Shown here one piece after another: positions 44,790 through 48,387 of a stretch of DNA of 48,387 nucleotides. Source of the stretch: an uncultured Butyrivibrio sp. (GTDB lineage Bacteria; Bacillota; Clostridia; Lachnospirales; Lachnospiraceae); assembly GCA_947168335.1 (NCBI GenBank), contig CAMVLM010000010.1, positions 1 through 48,387 of the forward strand, read 5' to 3'. The notes under the pieces were generated by a model. It had not been told where the DNA came from. It saw nothing but the letters and a program-made list of their open reading frames with translations, and ran no database searches. Made by a program: the position numbers and the translations under genes. Each line of letters starts with the position of its first letter. Within the stretch, counting starts at the first letter, position 1.

Positions 44790-45938
44790 TCATGCAATTG
44801 CCTCCAGTTCGGATATGCTGTCTTTTATCCTTACATCTTTTAATTCCGGCAATCCAATTCCAATTCCTGCTATAAGGAAAAGGAATCTTACCAAACCTAA
44901 TATTTTGATAATAGTTAGTTTTTCATCATATATCTTCTCATCTACCCCATCAAAATAGTATTTAAGCGTATCGTAAAACAGTTTCGAAGTAATATCCTTA
45001 TCTATTCCCAAAAAGGTTTTAGAATTATTTTCATGCAAATTAAATGCTATATATGTCATATACAATCCTGCAAATTCGAAAACAGCATTTCCCCTGCTTA
45101 AGGTATCCATATCGATGAGAATCATTTCATCGGAAGAAACCATAATATTTTTTACCTGAATATCTCCATGAACGATATTATTAGCAGAAGGAATGCTATT
45201 AATCCTGTTCAATACTTTTTCGTACAAATCATCCGGTAAATATTTCTTTATTTCATCCAGATATTCCAAATACACAGACTTAATATCAGGAAGGTTGTCA
45301 TCCATGGCCTCAACGGAATGAACACTTTTGATAAAATCTGCATATTTCTTGCAAAGATCATCTAACTGATCCATGTTCTCTATCAGATAGTCGTCAAAAT
45401 TCTTTGCTTTAATCAGCTCAAATACTGCTCCGTACTTATCTCCAACTTTTACAATATCAAATGGAATTGCAGTGGGAATTCCCAATAAAAATGCATCTTT
45501 GGTCTTCCTGATCTCACTTTCAATCGAAGGAATATCCTGGACAGTATCGAATACTTTAATAATCGTATCCTCATCAAGACGATAAACCGTTCCCATTGCA
45601 CCTCTTCCGACAACATCGCAGCCCTCTACAGAAAACTCACGCATTTTTTTCTTAACATCCAAAAAGGTTGAAAAACCGGTCATTTCAAAAATGTCATATA
45701 CTTCTGATGATACGTTCCTTACAATCAGCTTGTCCGTGGTTTCCTTACTAAGTTTTAAGAGGAAACGCAGTCCTGCACTTGATATATACTCAAGCCGCTC
45801 AGCATCAAACAGATATCCGGGATTGTTATTCTTTTCCAGAATATCCCTGACTTCTGCCTCAATATTTTGAACATTATCTGAACTGATCCTTCCTTCAAGC
45901 GAAATGACAAAAACACCATTTTCTATAGAATAATTCAT
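44790..45938 (-). CDS. STAS (anti-sigma antagonist) domain fused to an APH-like kinase
   Basis: Residues 1-105 are a SpoIIAA/RsbV-like STAS domain, with RLEYISSAGLRFLLKL; Ser54 sits where the phosphorylated Ser of partner-switch proteins lies. Residues about 110-382 are an aminoglycoside-phosphotransferase/choline-kinase-like domain: the glycine loop GRGAMGTVYRLDED, KVF (ATP Lys), the catalytic HGDIQVKNIMV (His257, Asp259, Asn264) and the metal Asp in ILIDMDT. All core kinase residues are present. The start has AAAGGAG nine bases upstream. Placed directly before the transporter genes, it may sense or modify a partner, perhaps the GHKL-like domain of the ABC ATPase (inference). Confidence 0.88.
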   Translation of the reverse strand: MNYSIENGVFVISLEGRISSDNVQNIEAEVRDILEKNNNPGYLFDAERLEYISSAGLRFLLKLSKETTDKLIVRNVSSEVYDIFEMTGFSTFLDVKKKMREFSVEGCDVVGRGAMGTVYRLDEDTIIKVFDTVQDIPSIESEIRKTKDAFLLGIPTAIPFDIVKVGDKYGAVFELIKAKNFDDYLIENMDQLDDLCKKYADFIKSVHSVEAMDDNLPDIKSVYLEYLDEIKKYLPDDLYEKVLNRINSIPSANNIVHGDIQVKNIMVSSDEMILIDMDTLSRGNAVFEFAGLYMTYIAFNLHENNSKTFLGIDKDITSKLFYDTLKYYFDGVDEKIYDEKLTIIKILGLVRFLFLIAGIGIGLPELKDVRIKDSISELEAIA

Positions 45939-45962
45939 GCTGAGTTACTCCTTTCGGTTTTG

Positions 45963-46199
45963 TTAACTGCTTTTCTCACAGGATTTTCTGATCACAACAG
46001 GCCATACACACATAGCAAACAGCAGCATTATCAGCCTTACTGTAAAATTGCCCCAGTGAACACCCAGCGCTGCACCAATTGTTGCCGGTCCAAAGTGTTC
46101 TTTCCACGCAAGAGCAAGTGCTACTCCAACAGCCACCAGCATCGGCAGATTCTTATGCCCTACCGGAATCTCATGTAAGAATGTCCAGAAGCTTTTCAT
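45963..46199 (-). CDS. Small membrane protein, 78 residues
   Basis: The product has two hydrophobic helices, LPMLVAVGVALALAW and VRLIMLLFAMCVWPVVI, around a glycine-rich loop (HFGPATIGAALGVHWG). I do not recognise the family. AAGGAG touches the ATG at 46199 with no spacer, which is poor, and no better start is visible, so translation may rely on coupling with the upstream HAD gene (stop at 46226). It lies between the HAD lipoprotein and STAS-kinase genes on the same strand. Confidence 0.6.
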   Translation of the reverse strand: MKSFWTFLHEIPVGHKNLPMLVAVGVALALAWKEHFGPATIGAALGVHWGNFTVRLIMLLFAMCVWPVVIRKSCEKSS

Positions 46200-46225
46200 C
46201 TCCTTCAGTTCTTTTTGCGACTATT

Positions 46226-46312
46226 CTAACCACACAGACAAGTATCACATATTCCACCTGTAGCATTTCTAAGTTCCTGCAGCAAAAGCAAATATTGAAT
46301 ATCAAATTCCAT
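46226..46312 (-). pseudogene. N-terminal remnant of a second PAP2-like gene, or a 28-residue peptide
   Basis: Inside the 3' end of the HAD frame lies an excellent start: AAGGAGG, five bases, ATG at 46312. It reads MEFDIQYLLLLQELRNATGG then ICDTCLCG and stops. From memory, MEFDIQYLLxLQxxRNATGG is a typical start of clostridial PAP2 phosphatases; the match ends at the GG. The HAD gene has no stop before it, so its C-terminus is fused in frame to this segment. Alternatively it is a real, translationally coupled small peptide. Confidence 0.5.
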
Positions 46313-47440
46313 AGAAACCTCCTTACTCCCATTTGGATGATATGCCGCGTCATCAGCCGCATCCTCTGTTTCCGGTTCCACATACTGCTGATCCGCTCTC
46401 TCTATGGTATCAGGATAGATCTTAATAAAATCTTTTTTCATGGAAATAGGGACATAGTTCTGCTCTTTATACTGTGCTGATTTTTCATCCCAGTCCTGTT
46501 TGCCCCATTCACGCACATCGTCATCAGCTACAACCATATAAGCCTCAGCTGGGTAAGGATTTCTTTTATCCAGCGCATAATTCATCATGCTTGTATCACT
46601 GCCGCTGTTTCCGAAGGCAAGAACCGGATACTGTCCTATTTCACGTTCTATCCAGATGGTCTTGTTTGCGTTCAGATTCTTTTGTATAAACCCTCCTGTA
46701 ATTACCAGTTCATCTCCATCGGCATACTTATAATCCATGTTTGAGGAAGTCTCTTCATTGCCTTTTACCTTCACTTCAAACTCAGTTCCGATAACATGGG
46801 CCGGAGAAACATAATCTTTGATTGGGGAATTCGCTACGATAGCTCTTGTGGTAGTTCTCTCTGTACCACTTACAACATAGATAGTAAATCCATTGTCGTA
46901 GAGGTACTTCACCACCTCCACCATTGGCAGATAGAACCCATCAATATATCGCATGTTCTTAAAGCTATCTGTCTGTTTTTGTCCAAACTCCACAGCGTAA
47001 TCATAAAGCTCCTGGATAGTCATTCCGGCATAAGCCTTTGCAAAGTTCCTTGCCAGTTCCTCACCTGCCGTATATCCCGGCTGTATCTCGGCTGCGGCAG
47101 CCTTTAATTCATCCGATACTCTTTCAGGATGGTCCACAAGACAATAGTTTATGAACATCATAGTGTCATAATAGGTATAGTAAGTTTCACAGGTAAGAGT
47201 ACCATCCATATCAAATACAGCAATGCGATTCTCTTCCGGAATATAATCTGCTTCATTCTTTTTATCCGTTACCTTTGCCACATAGCTTCGAAGACTCTCT
47301 GCCGCCTCAGAATCAGCAGCCCAATACTCTGAAAGAGCTTTGGAAGTGTTTTTTTCACATCCCGAAATGCCAATAATGCATATAAACATTATCAAAGTCA
47401 TGATCAACGATACTATACGAGAAGCTTCATACTTTTTCAT
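46226..47440 (-). CDS. Extracytoplasmic HAD-family phosphatase lipoprotein
   Basis: The 404-residue product has a lipoprotein signal (hydrophobic stretch ending IGISGC), so it is anchored on the outer face of the membrane. The HAD core shows motif I VFDMDGTLTCETYY, motif II Ser in YVVSGTERTTTRAIV, a Lys-containing stretch, and motif III FGNSGSDTSMMNYAL. It resembles phosphoserine-phosphatase-like HAD proteins; the substrate is unknown. The last 29 or so residues look borrowed from a PAP2 gene start, so the native C-terminus may have been near YHPNGSKEV. ATG 47440 has AAAGGGTG upstream. It is the first gene of the transporter cluster. Confidence 0.85.
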   Translation of the reverse strand: MKKYEASRIVSLIMTLIMFICIIGISGCEKNTSKALSEYWAADSEAAESLRSYVAKVTDKKNEADYIPEENRIAVFDMDGTLTCETYYTYYDTMMFINYCLVDHPERVSDELKAAAAEIQPGYTAGEELARNFAKAYAGMTIQELYDYAVEFGQKQTDSFKNMRYIDGFYLPMVEVVKYLYDNGFTIYVVSGTERTTTRAIVANSPIKDYVSPAHVIGTEFEVKVKGNEETSSNMDYKYADGDELVITGGFIQKNLNANKTIWIEREIGQYPVLAFGNSGSDTSMMNYALDKRNPYPAEAYMVVADDDVREWGKQDWDEKSAQYKEQNYVPISMKKDFIKIYPDTIERADQQYVEPETEDAADDAAYHPNGSKEVSMEFDIQYLLLLQELRNATGGICDTCLCG

Positions 47441-47458
47441 GTTATTCACCCTTTGCAA

Positions 47459-47875
47459 GAAAACTTTTATGCGATTACATCGTAATATTATTTTATCATT
47501 TTACGTTTATTGCTTTTGTTAAAATTGTATAAATATCATGTCTAATAAATGAAACACAGACAATAAATCAGGTTTCTTCTCTGTGTTTTGTTGCTTCTAT
47601 TATGTCCATCGACTATAAATCTATCTGTTGTATTTAATATGGAATGGATTTGTAGCAGACAAACAGAAAAAATGGTCTGCTGGGAATATATAATAGAATG
47701 CGACAGAATAATCATTATTCTGCCGCAGATAAGAAAATAAATAAAAATCTAAAATTTGAAAGAGTCATCAGATCGCATGGTCAGCGTTAACCTGCTTACG
47801 TCCAGGCTCTTTTTCATAAGGAAGTTCTGCTCTCGCCCATAAATGGGCTCGCCAGAACAACAGCGTTCTCTAAAC
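47459..47875. other. Non-coding gap with several inverted repeats
   Basis: This 417-base AT-rich gap between the recombinase and the HAD lipoprotein gene holds no convincing gene. Visible structures are AGCAGAC/GTCTGCT (47654-47660 with 47675-47681), the almost perfect palindrome CAGAATAAT-c-ATTATTCTG (47704-47722), and the hairpin GCCCAT-aa-ATGGGC (47835-47848) with outer TTCTG/CAGAA arms. The last lies 28 bases after the recombinase stop and may be its terminator or part of an element end. Confidence 0.5.
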
Positions 47876-48387
47876 TCAAACTTCCCTCTCGGTCGTTCTC
47901 GTTAAGAGAACGACTGTTTCGATTTGCGAACCATTGTCCAAACTAATCTTCATATCTTTTGAGATGATAGGAAGCTTGAATTCAATGGACTTAAGCCATT
48001 GGCCGTTCTCTTGTTCTTCTTCGTAAATCTCAACCTTTTCTATGAATTGTGTCAGAAACTCTCTGCGTTCCGCTTCATTCATTGGTTCATACATTTTATC
48101 GAAAAAGATTAGCGCTTTGTAGATATTATCTCCACAAACCTTTTCAGCAAGTATCGACCGCTTCTTTGCTTTAGCCTCTACTAAGGCATTTTCTGTCTCT
48201 TCGATTTTATCATAAGTCTTACTGAGGCGATCCTCTAAATCTGCTTTTCTTCTCTTGTAATGCTTATCTTCATAATCCAAGTTGTCCAAATCTGAAAGAA
48301 TGGCATCCTTGTTCAAGTAACTTTGGCGTAGCGTCTTTTCCTGAGCAGATATTTCCTGATCAAGCGCTGTGGTATCAACTTCCATAT
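47876..48387 (-). CDS. Large serine recombinase, C-terminal part (cut by window edge)
   Basis: These 169 codons are the C-terminal region of a large serine recombinase of the kind found on clostridial conjugative and mobilisable elements. Features are VDTTALDQEISAQEKTLRQ, a long coiled coil (DKHYKRRKADLEDRLSKTYD), SGDNIYKxL-like CGDNIYKALIFFDKMYE, FLTQFIEKVEIYEEEQENGQ and the closing ETVVLLTR. The catalytic Ser domain and zinc ribbon lie beyond the window, so the true start is not inside; the Met at 48385 is internal. Recombinases of this class usually sit at one end of their element, so an attachment site may be close. Confidence 0.88.
   Translation of the reverse strand, partial: MEVDTTALDQEISAQEKTLRQSYLNKDAILSDLDNLDYEDKHYKRRKADLEDRLSKTYDKIEETENALVEAKAKKRSILAEKVCGDNIYKALIFFDKMYEPMNEAERREFLTQFIEKVEIYEEEQENGQWLKSIEFKLPIISKDMKISLDNGSQIETVVLLTRTTEREV

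Noticed and set aside
36866-46312. A single PAP2 gene split by a 9.3-kb insertion
   Set aside because: Not accepted as stated: the two fragments seem to belong to different PAP2 subfamilies and the middle is missing, so they are reported separately as remnants.
1-48387. CRISPR arrays, rRNA genes and complete insertion sequences
   Set aside because: No regularly spaced repeats, rRNA sequence or transposase gene was seen anywhere in the window.

Overview
The window looks like the chromosome of a low-to-mid GC Firmicute, most likely a fibre-degrading Lachnospiraceae (Butyrivibrio/Roseburia-like). The grounds are the gene order pyrH-frr-uppS-cdsA-dxr-rseP-ispG-polC, a PolC-type replicase, strong AGGAGG-type ribosome binding sites, a THF riboswitch before folT, a GH115 alpha-glucuronidase with xylulokinase, and a large serine recombinase tail of the clostridial type. 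Nearly all genes lie on the minus strand; the only convincing plus-strand gene encodes a secreted protein at 25946-26614. The genus call is inference.

Region 1 (1-9.5 kb) is the translation/RNA operon, read right to left: rimP, nusA, ylxR, ylxQ, infB, rbfA, nrnA, truB, ribF, rpsO, pnp (cut by the window edge). It has a clear promoter before rimP with a leader hairpin, and a second promoter before rpsO. Region 2 (9.5-12.7 kb) holds folT under a textbook tetrahydrofolate riboswitch whose expression platform can bury the folT Shine-Dalgarno, then xylB, tRNA-Glu(CTC) and a small hypothetical gene, each with recognisable signals.

Region 3 (12.7-25.7 kb) is a replication and envelope-precursor operon: a membrane-anchored polysaccharide deacetylase, a bactofilin, pyrH, frr, uppS, cdsA, dxr, rseP, ispG and polC. 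It joins undecaprenyl, phospholipid and isoprenoid synthesis to a cytoskeletal scaffold. Region 4 (25.9-36.8 kb) holds the secreted plus-strand protein, truA, a ThrH-type HAD phosphatase, a PAS/degenerate-GGDEF/EAL protein, an aldo-keto reductase with ferredoxin domain, a large hybrid sensor kinase with HPt, and a GH115 alpha-glucuronidase whose ribosome binding site lies inside a strong hairpin.

Region 5 (36.9-47.4 kb) is the most unusual part: a compact minus-strand locus, apparently one operon. It encodes an extracytoplasmic HAD lipoprotein, a small membrane protein, a STAS domain fused to an APH-like kinase, a lipoprotein with three solute-binding modules fused to an amino-acid ABC permease, an ABC ATPase carrying a C-terminal GHKL/anti-sigma-like domain, a glycosyltransferase-like plus HxxxDG acyltransferase fusion (with an apparent frameshift), a tiny membrane protein and a secreted DUF3089 hydrolase. 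Regulatory domains typical of partner switching (STAS, GHKL-like) are thus built into, or encoded next to, a transporter. I could not match this arrangement to a described system. Two PAP2-phosphatase-like fragments lie at its two ends. The window ends in the C-terminal third of a large serine recombinase, so this region probably adjoins or belongs to an integrated element.
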